DNA of 64,000 nt from Vreelandella neptunia (GTDB lineage Bacteria; Pseudomonadota; Gammaproteobacteria; Pseudomonadales; Halomonadaceae): NCBI RefSeq assembly GCF_000712975.1, contig NZ_JHQL01000001.1:949352-1013351 (forward strand), in the 5' to 3' direction. A program made the position numbers and the translations under genes. Shown here one piece after another: positions 25,840 through 35,000 of this stretch (position 1 is its first letter; each line of letters opens with the position of its first letter). The notes below the pieces were generated by a model, which saw nothing but the letters and a program-made list of their open reading frames with translations, was not told the DNA's origin and made no database searches.

Positions 25840-28800
25840 ATGGAAGCCGAGCCTAACGTGACCACCGACACGCACTCTCCCCACGCAGAAACCCAACAAC
25901 ATGCTGAAAGACAAGCAGTTCCACCACTTAATGTTTTAGAAAAAGCGCTAAGCGACGTGATGCTGCGTGACGCTCAGCGGTTAGCACGCCGTGTGGATGG
26001 CCTTAAAAGGCGTCAGCGGGATAACAAGCCGATTGACCGCGGCGTACAGGAGATTCAGCGTGACCTAGAGAAAGCTAAACGTCTGCTGGCTAATCGTGAA
26101 GCATTGAAGGTGGCGCTGGATTATCCTGCAGAACTGCCCGTGGTAGAGCGGCGTGAGGATATCTTAACGGCCATTCGCGACCATCAGGTAGTGGTCGTGG
26201 CGGGGGAAACGGGTTCAGGGAAAACCACTCAGCTGCCTAAGATGTGCCTAGAGCTTGGACGTGGTCGAAAAGGCATTATTGGACATACTCAGCCCCGGCG
26301 CTTGGCGGCACGCAGTGTGGCCGGACGGTTAGCGGAAGAAATGAGCGTAGCGCTTGGTGAGCAGGTGGGCTACCAAGTGCGCTTTAATGACCAAAGCTCT
26401 CCTAATACGCTCGTCAAGTTAATGACGGATGGGATCTTGCTAGCAGAAACCCAGCATGATCCCTTGCTGCTGCGTTATGACACGCTGATTATTGATGAAG
26501 CGCATGAGCGCAGTCTTAATATCGATTTTTTGTTAGGTTATCTAAAGCGCCTGCTGCCGAAACGTCCAGATTTAAAAGTCATTATTACCTCTGCCACCAT
26601 TGATGTGAACCGCTTCGCTGCCCACTTTGGCAGTATTAAGACGCCTGCGCCAGTGGTAGAAGTGTCTGGGCGTACCTTTCCTGTAGAGGTTCACTACCGC
26701 CCGCTGGCGCGCAGCGAAGAGGATGAAGAGGATCGCACGTTGCAAGAGGGCATTTTGCATGCAGTGCGTGAAATCGAATCCATCGAACGTGAAAAAGGCT
26801 GGCTGCATGGCCCACGGGACGTGCTGGTGTTTCTACCAGGGGAGCGGGAAATTCGTGAGACGGCCGATACTCTGCGACGGGCTGACTTAACCGGTACTGA
26901 AATTCTGCCGCTATACGCTCGGCTCTCTAATGAAGAGCAAAATCGCATCTTCGCTTCCCATCGTGGGCGGCGCATTGTGTTGGCTACTAATGTGGCTGAA
27001 ACGTCACTCACTGTGCCGGGGATTCGCTATGTGATTGACCCAGGCTTGGTGCGTATCAGCCGCTATAGCTACCGTGCAAAAATACAGCGCTTGCCGATTG
27101 AGCCGATTAGCCAGGCCAGTGCCAATCAGCGTAAAGGGCGCTGCGGCCGTGTTGCGGAAGGAGTGTGCATTCGTCTTTATGATGAAGAAGACTTCTTGTC
27201 GCGGCCAGGGTTTACCGACCCAGAAATTCAGCGCACCAATTTAGCGTCGGTCATTCTTTCTATGCTGGCGCTGAAGCTTGGTAGTATTGAAGCATTCCCC
27301 TTTGTTGACCCACCCGACAGCCGGTTCGTAAAAGATGGCTTTCGTTTGCTGTTTGAACTAGGGGCGGTAGACAACCAGCAGCGCCTGAGCCCGCTGGGGC
27401 GCAAGCTAGCTAAGCTACCCATTGACCCACGCCTAGCGCGCATGGTGCTGGCGGGTGCTGAGCGGGGTAGCCTGCGGGATGTGCTGATTGTGGTCTCAGC
27501 CCTGGCGATACAAGATCCTAGGGATCGACCGGCCGACAAACGCCAAGCGGCAGATCAGGCGCATCAGCGCTGGCATGACCCGGATTCTGATTTTGTCGCG
27601 CTACTCAATCTGTGGCACGGCATCGAAAATGCCCGCGAGACGCTTTCGGGTAACCAACTGCGTCGCTGGTGCCGTGAGCACTATATTAACTACCTGCGTA
27701 TGCGCGAATGGCATGATACGTTCCGTCAGTTGCGACAGCTGCTGCGCGATATGGAGATTGTGGTACCTGCTCCGCCACCCAAAGATGAAGACGAAAGTGA
27801 AGAGCAGGCCAAGCAAGTGCGTCGCAAAACGTCTGGCAAGCTGCACCAAGCACTGCTATCTGGGCTGCTGTCTAACCTGGGTACGCTGCTGGAAAACCGC
27901 GAGTACTTGGGGGCGCGTAATCGTAAGTTTATGATTCACCCCGGTTCAGGGCTGGCGAAAAAAACGCCTAAGTGGATAATGGCGTTTGAACTGATTGAAA
28001 CTACTAAATTGTTCGCCCGTACAGTGGCGAAAATTGACCCCCAGTGGATTGAGCCTCAAGCCCAACACTTAGTGAAAAGCAGCTACAGCGAGCCTCACTG
28101 GGAAATGAAACGTGCCCAGGTAGTTGCGTTCGAGCAAGTAACGCTGTTCGGCCTACCCATTGTTGCTCGCCGCCGGGTGCATTACGGCCCTATTGCGCCT
28201 CAAGAGTCGCGGGAGCTGTTTATTCGCCGAGCGCTAGTGGAGGGCGAATTTCAGACAAAGGGAGAGTTTTTTGCCCATAACCGAGCGCTGGTTGAAGAAG
28301 TTGAGGCGCTTGAGAATCGTGCACGTCGGCGCGATATTCTGGTCGATGAAGAGACGTTGTTTGCTTTTTATGACGAACGCATTCCTCACGATATCGTTAA
28401 TGGCAAAGGGTTTGAACACTGGCGTAAGCAGGCAGAGCGTGAGTCTCCAGATTTACTAAAATTTGATATCGAGGCGCTGAAAGCGCGCGATGCTAACGAC
28501 GTTACTCAGGCGCAATATCCCGATCATCTAACACTGGCAGGTGTTGCCTACCCAGTCAGCTATCACTTTGATCCTGATGCAGAAGATGACGGGGTGACGC
28601 TGACAGTGCCCGCTGCCATGTTGCCGCAGTTGCCTGTGTATGCCCTTGAATGGTTAGTGCCCGGGCTGCTGCGCGAAAAGTGTATTGCACTACTTAAATC
28701 ACTGCCAAAAAGCATCCGTCGGCAGGTGGTGCCTATTCCCGATTGGGTGGATGCTGCGCTGGAGACGCTGACACCGGACCAGCGCCCGCTAACTGAGGCA

Positions 28801-29871
28801 TTGGGTGAGTTTATTCGGCGTCGAACGGGCACACGGGTACACCCTGATGACTGGCGCTTAGACCTGCTAGCACCCCATTTAATCATGAATGTGCGCGTTG
28901 TCGATCACGCTGGTAAAACGCTAGGCCAGGGGCGTGACGTGCGCGCCCTGGAAAGACGCTTTGAAGAAGCCGCCAGTATGGGGGCCCAGGCGTTAGCAGA
29001 GCAGGCTAATCAGGCCCCGACGCTTGAAGGTTTGCCTAGTGAGCCGCTGCCTGAATCTCGAGTGACGACCCAGGCGGGTATACGTGTTGAAGCTTACCCG
29101 GCGCTGGTGGCTGAAGAGTCGCGTTTCAAAGTAGCGCTTTTTGACCATCCTGCGAAAGCTGCGGCGGCCCATCAAATGGGTGTGGCACGTTTAGCGATCG
29201 CACAACAGCCGGATCAGGTTAAAGCGATTAAACGCTTGCCTGGCGTGGAAAAATGCGCATTGTTGTTTGCCAAGGTAGGAAGCAAGAACGCGTTGGTTGA
29301 TGATCTTCTGCTAGCAGTGTTTACTCAAGTAGTGGCTCAACATCCCCTGCCACGTTCTGAGAGAGCTCTTAAAGAACGTATGCAAGCTTCAGAAGCAAGT
29401 TTGCTAGCGCATGCGCAGATATTGTTGACCCATGTCGAGGCAGCGCTTAAAGGGCATCTGGCAGTAACTAAAATTTTAAAAGGCAAGCTCAACTTTGCGT
29501 TGGCGCTTGTTTACAGTGATGTCAGCGCGCAGATGCAGCGCTTGGTTTACCCTGGTTTTATTCGCGATGCAGGCGAGTGGTTAACGGAGTATCCTCGCTA
29601 TACCGAGGCTGCGTTGATCCGGCTTGAAAAAGCAGCACGAGAGCGAGGGCGCGACCAAATGTTAATGCATGATGTCCAAGCATTAGAAACACGCTTTGAT
29701 GCGCGCCGTAAAAGCGAACGTCGAGGCGATGCGGAAGACCCTGAGTTAGTGGCCTTCGGCTGGTGGATTCAGGAGTTAAGAGTGTCTCTATTTGCTCAGC
29801 AGTTAGGCACTAAAATGCCGGTATCGGTAAAACGCCTTGAAAAGCGTTGGGAAGAGATTGTTAGCGTTTAA
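25840..29871 (+). CDS. hrpA: ATP-dependent RNA helicase HrpA
   Basis: DEAH-box helicase of about 1,340 residues; E. coli HrpA has been linked to mRNA processing and to resolving stalled ribosomes. Visible motifs are Walker A GETGSGKTT (about 125-133), DEAH in IIDEAHERS (about 218-226), SAT, TNVAETSLTVPGIRYVID, and motif VI QRKGRCGR. Winged-helix, ratchet and OB-fold regions follow, then the long C-terminal DUF3418 region specific to HrpA. Start is ATG 25840, or more likely GTG 25858 (VTTDTHSP), which leaves space after the fadD terminator hairpin. The gene stands alone. Confidence 0.95.
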   Translation: MEAEPNVTTDTHSPHAETQQHAERQAVPPLNVLEKALSDVMLRDAQRLARRVDGLKRRQRDNKPIDRGVQEIQRDLEKAKRLLANREALKVALDYPAELPVVERREDILTAIRDHQVVVVAGETGSGKTTQLPKMCLELGRGRKGIIGHTQPRRLAARSVAGRLAEEMSVALGEQVGYQVRFNDQSSPNTLVKLMTDGILLAETQHDPLLLRYDTLIIDEAHERSLNIDFLLGYLKRLLPKRPDLKVIITSATIDVNRFAAHFGSIKTPAPVVEVSGRTFPVEVHYRPLARSEEDEEDRTLQEGILHAVREIESIEREKGWLHGPRDVLVFLPGEREIRETADTLRRADLTGTEILPLYARLSNEEQNRIFASHRGRRIVLATNVAETSLTVPGIRYVIDPGLVRISRYSYRAKIQRLPIEPISQASANQRKGRCGRVAEGVCIRLYDEEDFLSRPGFTDPEIQRTNLASVILSMLALKLGSIEAFPFVDPPDSRFVKDGFRLLFELGAVDNQQRLSPLGRKLAKLPIDPRLARMVLAGAERGSLRDVLIVVSALAIQDPRDRPADKRQAADQAHQRWHDPDSDFVALLNLWHGIENARETLSGNQLRRWCREHYINYLRMREWHDTFRQLRQLLRDMEIVVPAPPPKDEDESEEQAKQVRRKTSGKLHQALLSGLLSNLGTLLENREYLGARNRKFMIHPGSGLAKKTPKWIMAFELIETTKLFARTVAKIDPQWIEPQAQHLVKSSYSEPHWEMKRAQVVAFEQVTLFGLPIVARRRVHYGPIAPQESRELFIRRALVEGEFQTKGEFFAHNRALVEEVEALENRARRRDILVDEETLFAFYDERIPHDIVNGKGFEHWRKQAERESPDLLKFDIEALKARDANDVTQAQYPDHLTLAGVAYPVSYHFDPDAEDDGVTLTVPAAMLPQLPVYALEWLVPGLLREKCIALLKSLPKSIRRQVVPIPDWVDAALETLTPDQRPLTEALGEFIRRRTGTRVHPDDWRLDLLAPHLIMNVRVVDHAGKTLGQGRDVRALERRFEEAASMGAQALAEQANQAPTLEGLPSEPLPESRVTTQAGIRVEAYPALVAEESRFKVALFDHPAKAAAAHQMGVARLAIAQQPDQVKAIKRLPGVEKCALLFAKVGSKNALVDDLLLAVFTQVVAQHPLPRSERALKERMQASEASLLAHAQILLTHVEAALKGHLAVTKILKGKLNFALALVYSDVSAQMQRLVYPGFIRDAGEWLTEYPRYTEAALIRLEKAARERGRDQMLMHDVQALETRFDARRKSERRGDAEDPELVAFGWWIQELRVSLFAQQLGTKMPVSVKRLEKRWEEIVSV

Positions 29872-29978
29872 CGCCTGCCGTAATACGATAATAGGGCTGT
29901 GCATTAAGCTGATGTACCAAGATAGCAATATTGTTTGACAGCCAGCGACTCTCAGCAAGCTGCTAAAAGGAGAAAGGC

Positions 29979-31100
29979 ATGACACATGTGGTGATTACCG
30001 GTACTGGACTCTACACACCGGAACACGCCATTGATAACGCGTCGTTGGTGAAAGCATTTAACGCGTGGGTGGACAGCCAGAATGCTCATTATGCTGATGC
30101 AATTGCACGTGGTGAACGAGAGCCGTTGTCACATTCAAGCAGCGAGTTTATTGAAAAAGCTTCCGGTATAAAAAGCCGTTACGTGTTGGACGCCTCGGGA
30201 ATTCTTGACCCAGTGCGTATGCGGCCTAAACTGCCACAGCGTAGTAATGACGAGCCGTCTCTCCAGTGTGACATGGCGATTCAAGCGGCACGTCAAGCGT
30301 TGGCCGCAGCCAAAGTTGATGCTGCTGATATTGAGCTTGTTATTGTGGCGTGTTCAAACCTGGAGCGTGCCTATCCAGCCGTAGCCGTCGAAGTACAGCA
30401 AGCGCTTGGTGCCGGTGGTTATGGTTTTGATATGAACGTAGCATGTAGTTCTGCCACCTTTGCACTGGAAACAGCGGCCAATGCCATTGCATCAGGTAGC
30501 GTTAAGCGGGCACTCATTGTAAACCCAGAAATTTGTTCAGCCCATCTCAACTTTACAGATCGAGACAGCCACTTTATTTTTGGTGATGCTTGTACAGCTA
30601 TGGTGCTAGAAAGTAGTGACTGTGCGGTGGCAAATGAGCAGTATGAAATATTGGGTACGCGTTTGGTGACTAAGTTCTCTAACGCGATCCGTAACAACGC
30701 GGGCTTTTTGAATCGCGTTACTGACAGCGATCCGCTGGCGCTAGATAAGCTGTTTGTACAAGAAGGGCGACGGGTTTTCCGCGAAGTGTGCCCTATGGTA
30801 GCTCAATTGATTTCAAGTCATTTAGCTTCTTTAGAGTTGTCTGGAAGCGATTTGAAACGCATGTGGCTACACCAAGCTAACCGTCATATGAATGACCTAA
30901 TTGCGCGTAAAGTATTGGGCGTTGAACCCAGTGAAGCACAAGCGCCGATTATTCTGGATCGCTATGCTAATACCAGCTCAGCGGGGTCAATTATTGCCTT
31001 TCACCTGCATCGTGATCAGTTTGAAAGCGGTGATATTGGGGTGATTTGTTCGTTTGGCGCCGGCTACAGTGCCGGTAGCGTTGTGTTACGTCGTCACTGA
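29979..31100 (+). CDS. Beta-ketoacyl-ACP synthase III-like enzyme
   Basis: A 373-residue thiolase-fold condensing enzyme. The active-site cysteine lies in FDMNVACSSATFALE (about residues 146-160), the histidine in WLHQANRHMND (about 295-305) and the asparagine in YANTSSAGS (about 328-336), giving the Cys-His-Asn triad of FabH. It is longer than FabH (about 317) and has an insertion near residues 30-90 like the PA3286 protein of Pseudomonas aeruginosa. That enzyme, as I recall, condenses C8-CoA from beta-oxidation with malonyl-ACP. AAAAGGAG lies before the ATG. A role as a beta-oxidation to synthesis shunt is an inference. Confidence 0.8.
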   Translation: MTHVVITGTGLYTPEHAIDNASLVKAFNAWVDSQNAHYADAIARGEREPLSHSSSEFIEKASGIKSRYVLDASGILDPVRMRPKLPQRSNDEPSLQCDMAIQAARQALAAAKVDAADIELVIVACSNLERAYPAVAVEVQQALGAGGYGFDMNVACSSATFALETAANAIASGSVKRALIVNPEICSAHLNFTDRDSHFIFGDACTAMVLESSDCAVANEQYEILGTRLVTKFSNAIRNNAGFLNRVTDSDPLALDKLFVQEGRRVFREVCPMVAQLISSHLASLELSGSDLKRMWLHQANRHMNDLIARKVLGVEPSEAQAPIILDRYANTSSAGSIIAFHLHRDQFESGDIGVICSFGAGYSAGSVVLRRH

Positions 31101-31176
31101 TAGTGGTGTTTTATTCATTGTTTTAAGCGTGAATCGCTACCAACAACACGCTCCATATGCTGAAAGAGGAATTGTC

Positions 31177-31977
31177 ATGCTTGGGTTATTAGCAAAGCAT
31201 AAACGCGCACTTAGTTGGCGCTACAAGGGATTGCCTGTCTTGCTACTAGCCATATTAAGCATGAGCGGATGCGCCAGTTCAGGACCTAATGTTAGTGAAC
31301 AAGCTCATCCCGAAGATCCTTGGGAAGGGTTTAACCGTCGGGTGTTTGTTTTTAACGACGTTTTAGATCGTTATACGCTCAAGCCGTTAGCACAAGGTTA
31401 TCAAACGGTTACTCCTGGCCCTATACAAACTGGTGTCGGTAATTTTTTCTCTAACCTAAGTGAAGTACGCACTGCATTAAACAGTTTGCTCCAGGGCAAG
31501 CCTGCTAATGCAGGTTTAGCTACTTCACGCTTTTTAATTAACTCGACCGTTGGTATAGGCGGGCTGTTAGATTACGCTACGTTGATGGAAATCAACGCTG
31601 ATAAAGAAGATTTTGGTCAAACGCTGGCGGTATGGGGCTGGGAGGACTCGCGCTATTTAGTGCTGCCACTGCTAGGTCCTCGCACATTAAGAGACACCAC
31701 CGGATTGCCGTTTGATATTGCTGCCCATCCTATTACCTATATGGATGACCATACGCTTAGAGCTGGCTTGACGGCACTGGATATTATCCATATTCGTGCT
31801 GGGTTGCTTGACCAAGAAGCATTGATTAGTGGCGACCGTTACCGCTTTATTCGCGATGCCTTCTTACAACGCCGTCAATTTGAAATTAATGATGGTGAAC
31901 TTGGGGATGACCCATTTGCCATGGACGATTTTGAATTCGATGATACCGATTTTGGTGACGACGATTTCGCCGATTGA
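31177..31977 (+). CDS. mlaA: Outer-membrane lipoprotein MlaA (VacJ)
   Basis: Outer-membrane component of the Mla system, which removes mislocalised phospholipids from the outer leaflet and passes them to periplasmic MlaC. The 266-residue precursor has a signal sequence with a lipobox at SMSGC (about residue 30), then the family core DPWEGFNRRVFVFNDVLDRYTLKPLAQGYQ, NFFSNLSEVRTALNSLLQGK and GVWGWEDSRYLVLPLLGP-like segments (WGWEDSRYLVLPLLGPRTLRD). The C-terminus is an Asp/Phe-rich tail. ATG 31177 has AAGAGGA six bases ahead; the open frame extends further upstream into the previous gene. It is followed by the signalling pair, as near PA2800 in Pseudomonas. Confidence 0.93.
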   Translation: MLGLLAKHKRALSWRYKGLPVLLLAILSMSGCASSGPNVSEQAHPEDPWEGFNRRVFVFNDVLDRYTLKPLAQGYQTVTPGPIQTGVGNFFSNLSEVRTALNSLLQGKPANAGLATSRFLINSTVGIGGLLDYATLMEINADKEDFGQTLAVWGWEDSRYLVLPLLGPRTLRDTTGLPFDIAAHPITYMDDHTLRAGLTALDIIHIRAGLLDQEALISGDRYRFIRDAFLQRRQFEINDGELGDDPFAMDDFEFDDTDFGDDDFAD

Positions 31978-31985
31978 GGCTTAAT

Positions 31986-33179
31986 ATGGATCATTCTAAG
32001 CAGTTGATCGCGGTGATCGATGAGCCGGGGCAAGAGCGTGATGCGTTAGCGGAAGCGATCACATGTGATGGCCTATGGGTATTTGCAGCGGAGAATATTG
32101 ATAATTTGCCCGCTGATACTGCACTGATTGTTGCTCATGCAAGGGCAGTGCCGCGCCAACACTGGTCGCAGCTTACCAATCGCTTGCCCACTCTGGTTGT
32201 TAGCGATTCTCGTCAAGATGCTGATTTGATTAAGGCAGTTGACGTTGGTTTAGTGGATTATATTGTTCATCCACTACGTCACGCGGAACTGTTGCGTCGG
32301 ATGATTCGCAAAGCCATTGAGCTTCACACTCTGGCTCAGGAGCGAGATCGAGACCGAGAGCGGTTGGCGGAACTAAACGAAAGCCTGGAAACGCACTTGG
32401 CCTTGCTGCGAATGGATCAGCAGAGCGGCGGACATATTCAGCGGCGTTTACTGCCGATTCATCCCAAAGTCATCAACGGAGTGTATTACGATTATTGGTT
32501 TGCGCCTTCGCTGTATTTATCAGGTGATTTCCTTGACTATCAGCGTTATAACGACCGCTACAGCGCGTTTTATTTTGCCGATGTGTCAGGCCATGGCGCG
32601 TCATCTGCGTTCGTTACTGTGCTGCTCAAATATCTGTGTAACCGTTGGTTGAATGAGTGGGATGGGCAATCGCCAGAACAGCTGGCGCCAAATTGGTTGG
32701 CGGCATTAAACCGAGAATTGCAGGACACGGATATTGGTAAACACGCGACCTTATTTGTTGGTGTTATTGACCATGAGGCTCGTAAGCTTCACTATTCGCT
32801 TGGCGCGCAGCTTCCTATGCCGTTGCTGGTATCGGGTGGTAAACTAGCGCGTCTGGAAGGTGAGGGAATGCCAGTAGGTCTTTTTCCAGATGTAGAGTAT
32901 CCTTCGCTCAGCTGTGCTTTACCGGCCGATTTTCATTTATGGCTGTGTTCAGATGGTGTATTGGAATGCTTGCCGGGTAAGACGCTCGACACGCGGCTCA
33001 AGGAACTTGAGCAATTAGTAAGCGAAAGTGTCACGCTTGAGCAGTTGCGCGATCGGTTAGCTAATACCAACTCGCTTCTTATAGAAGGCGATGCGGATGA
33101 TGAGGCGAACCAGGACCGCGATGCTTTACCCGATGACCTGACAATCATGATGGTGAGCGGATTTGGTCATGCTGATTGA
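31986..33179 (+). CDS. Response regulator-like protein with PP2C/SpoIIE phosphatase domain
   Basis: A 397-residue protein: an N-terminal receiver-like domain (about residues 5-115), a coiled-coil linker (about 115-155, QERDRDRERLAELNESLETH) and a C-terminal SpoIIE-type PPM phosphatase domain (LSGDFLDY and FADVSGHGASSAF hold the metal aspartates; DDLTIMMV ends it). Such proteins dephosphorylate STAS anti-anti-sigma factors, and a STAS gene follows with overlap. The receiver looks degenerate: the phospho-Asp position in LIVAHARAVP and the lysine position in IVHPLRH both appear to be histidine. ATG 31986 has GAGG six bases ahead. Compare HsbR and PA2798 of Pseudomonas. Confidence 0.82.
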   Translation: MDHSKQLIAVIDEPGQERDALAEAITCDGLWVFAAENIDNLPADTALIVAHARAVPRQHWSQLTNRLPTLVVSDSRQDADLIKAVDVGLVDYIVHPLRHAELLRRMIRKAIELHTLAQERDRDRERLAELNESLETHLALLRMDQQSGGHIQRRLLPIHPKVINGVYYDYWFAPSLYLSGDFLDYQRYNDRYSAFYFADVSGHGASSAFVTVLLKYLCNRWLNEWDGQSPEQLAPNWLAALNRELQDTDIGKHATLFVGVIDHEARKLHYSLGAQLPMPLLVSGGKLARLEGEGMPVGLFPDVEYPSLSCALPADFHLWLCSDGVLECLPGKTLDTRLKELEQLVSESVTLEQLRDRLANTNSLLIEGDADDEANQDRDALPDDLTIMMVSGFGHAD

Positions 33180-33684
33180 AGAAGGCCGCATTAAAGCGGC
33201 GTTCGATTCCGGTGTTTTTGTTTTAAAATTATGCGGTGATGTACGCTTAACGCTGTGCGCTACCCTTGATACCCAAGCTCAACGCCTTGCGGAAACGCCA
33301 GGGCTGACGGCGGTGCTAATTGACCTGCGAGAAGCAACGAATGTTGATTCGACAGCGTTGGGTTTTCTTGCCAAAGTGGCAATGGCAGTAAAAGGGCGTT
33401 TAGAGCAACCTCCCACCATCATTGCTGATAACCCTGACGTGCGGCAAATGCTGGATGTGATGGGGTTTGCACGCTTTTTTACGTTGATGGAAGCACCTTT
33501 GCAGCAAGCGTCAAAATTAACGTTGGCACTCGAAGACTTACCTGCTGAGCCAGCTGATGAGGAAGGATTGCGTGAGCGTATTTTAGAGGCCCATCGAATT
33601 TTGATGCATATGAACGAGCACAACCGCGAACAGTTTCAACCGCTTGTGGAAATGCTCGAAGCGCAAAACACCACAGCCCATTAA
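33169..33684 (+). CDS. STAS domain anti-anti-sigma factor-like protein
   Basis: A 171-residue protein with a STAS domain (about residues 5-105). The segment LIDLREATNVDSTALGFLAKV carries the serine (in DST) that is phosphorylated in SpoIIAA-like proteins. A helical C-terminal extension (about 115-165) is beyond the core fold. It overlaps the phosphatase gene by 11 bases and is surely its partner: dephosphorylation would let it bind an anti-sigma factor or another target. No anti-sigma kinase gene is in the window. Starts at ATG 33169 rather than TTG 33163. Confidence 0.82.
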   Translation: MLIEEGRIKAAFDSGVFVLKLCGDVRLTLCATLDTQAQRLAETPGLTAVLIDLREATNVDSTALGFLAKVAMAVKGRLEQPPTIIADNPDVRQMLDVMGFARFFTLMEAPLQQASKLTLALEDLPAEPADEEGLRERILEAHRILMHMNEHNREQFQPLVEMLEAQNTTAH

Positions 33685-33734
33685 CACGTCATCAGCGTAC
33701 ATATTGCAAAAAACTCGATCTTTATTAAGGAAGT

Positions 33735-33768
33735 GCCCTCTAAGAAAACATTCCTAGAGGGCCTTTTT
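33735..33768 (+). terminator. Terminator after the STAS gene
   Basis: GCCCTCTA and TAGAGGGC form an 8-bp stem with a 12-nt loop, then CTTTTT. Confidence 0.7.
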
Positions 33769-33850
33769 GATTGTGTTGCCTTCTGTTTTGTCTCAGTAGC
33801 CTATTTCTGTATCAGTAGCTTCTAGTTCCACAAGGCAAAAAGTAGATAAA

Positions 33851-34792
33851 TTAGCTATTACGAAGTGTGCTAAGCAGCTCTTCAAGTTTTCGCTGGTCAG
33901 CCATAAATTTGCGTATGCCTTCTGCCAGTTTGTCCGTCGCCATCTCATCTTCATTCATTGCCCAACGAAAATCCTGCTGAGATAACGCCTCGCTCGGTAC
34001 GCTGCTAGCAGCTTGGGGGGGAATAAGCTGTTGCGGCAAATCGCCTTTAAGTTCGTCTAGCTCGTTGAGTAATGCAGGGGATATCGTTAAACGATCACAG
34101 CCGGCCAATGCTTGAATCTCACCTACGTTTCTGAAGCTTGCGCCCATCACGATGGTAGGGTAGCCATGGTCTTTGTAGTACTCGTAAATACGCTTGACAG
34201 ACTGCACGCCCGGATCATTGGCTCCACTAAAATCTGTGTCAGGATTTTTGGCTTTATGCCAGTCGAGAATACGGCCCACGAACGGTGAAATAAGCGTTGC
34301 ACCAGCATCTGCACAGGCTTGCGCCTGGGCAAAGCCAAATAACAAGGTCAAGTTTGTACGAATACCATCACGCTCAAGTTGACGAGCGGCTTGGATGCCC
34401 TCCCAGGTCGAGGCCATTTTGATCAAAATACGCTCAGGTCCCACACCATGCTGTGCATAGCGCTCAATCAGTGAGTGCGCCTTGGCAATAGTGGCATCAC
34501 GATCAAACGATAGTCGGGCACTGACTTCAGTTGATACATAGCCGGGTACCAGCTCGCTGATTTCGCTACCGATATCAACAGCGACACGATCTACTGCATC
34601 TTCGAGATTGATGCTTTCTTTAGCAATGCTAGCCAGGCGTGCGCGTCGATCTTCTTGTTGAGCCGCTTGCAGGATAAGTGATGGATTGGTGGTGGCATCT
34701 TGCGGCTGAAAACGGCGGATAGCCTCAAGGTCGCCGGTGTCAGCGACCACCGTAGTCATCTTTTTTAATTGAGTTAGTAGGCTAGTAGCCAT
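33851..34792 (-). CDS. tal: Transaldolase
   Basis: Pentose phosphate pathway enzyme transferring a dihydroxyacetone unit from sedoheptulose 7-phosphate to glyceraldehyde 3-phosphate. The 313-residue protein carries DATTNPSLI (about residues 27-35), the Schiff-base lysine in [12 protein letters not shown] (about 125-136), and the ASFRNVGEI segment (about 226-234), as in class I TalB-type enzymes. AAGGAG lies six bases before the ATG. Tail-to-tail with the STAS gene, as at PA2796-PA2797 in Pseudomonas. Confidence 0.95.
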   Translation of the reverse strand: MATSLLTQLKKMTTVVADTGDLEAIRRFQPQDATTNPSLILQAAQQEDRRARLASIAKESINLEDAVDRVAVDIGSEISELVPGYVSTEVSARLSFDRDATIAKAHSLIERYAQHGVGPERILIKMASTWEGIQAARQLERDGIRTNLTLLFGFAQAQACADAGATLISPFVGRILDWHKAKNPDTDFSGANDPGVQSVKRIYEYYKDHGYPTIVMGASFRNVGEIQALAGCDRLTISPALLNELDELKGDLPQQLIPPQAASSVPSEALSQQDFRWAMNEDEMATDKLAEGIRKFMADQRKLEELLSTLRNS

Positions 34793-34826
34793 GCACCGCT
34801 CCTTAGTTGTCTTTTAGATAGCTGTC

Positions 34827-34871
34827 GTTGAGATCGTAATGGTTGAGATAGTAATGGTTGAGATCGTAATC
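34827..34871. repeat. 15-bp tandem triplication upstream of tal
   Basis: GTTGAGATCGTAATG recurs three times head to tail (34827, 34842, 34857), with one substitution in the second and one in the third. It lies in the divergent promoter region between tal and the MFS gene. Confidence 0.9.
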
Positions 34872-35000
34872 ATCGGACTACTTTAGCAAGGCCATTGCGC
34901 AGCGAACAGAGACCGACAAACGAATTGAAATCGATTATAATTAGCGTCCTATCTATTCAGCGGCATTCTCTGCTGTTTAGTGCCCACTTCAAGGATATTT

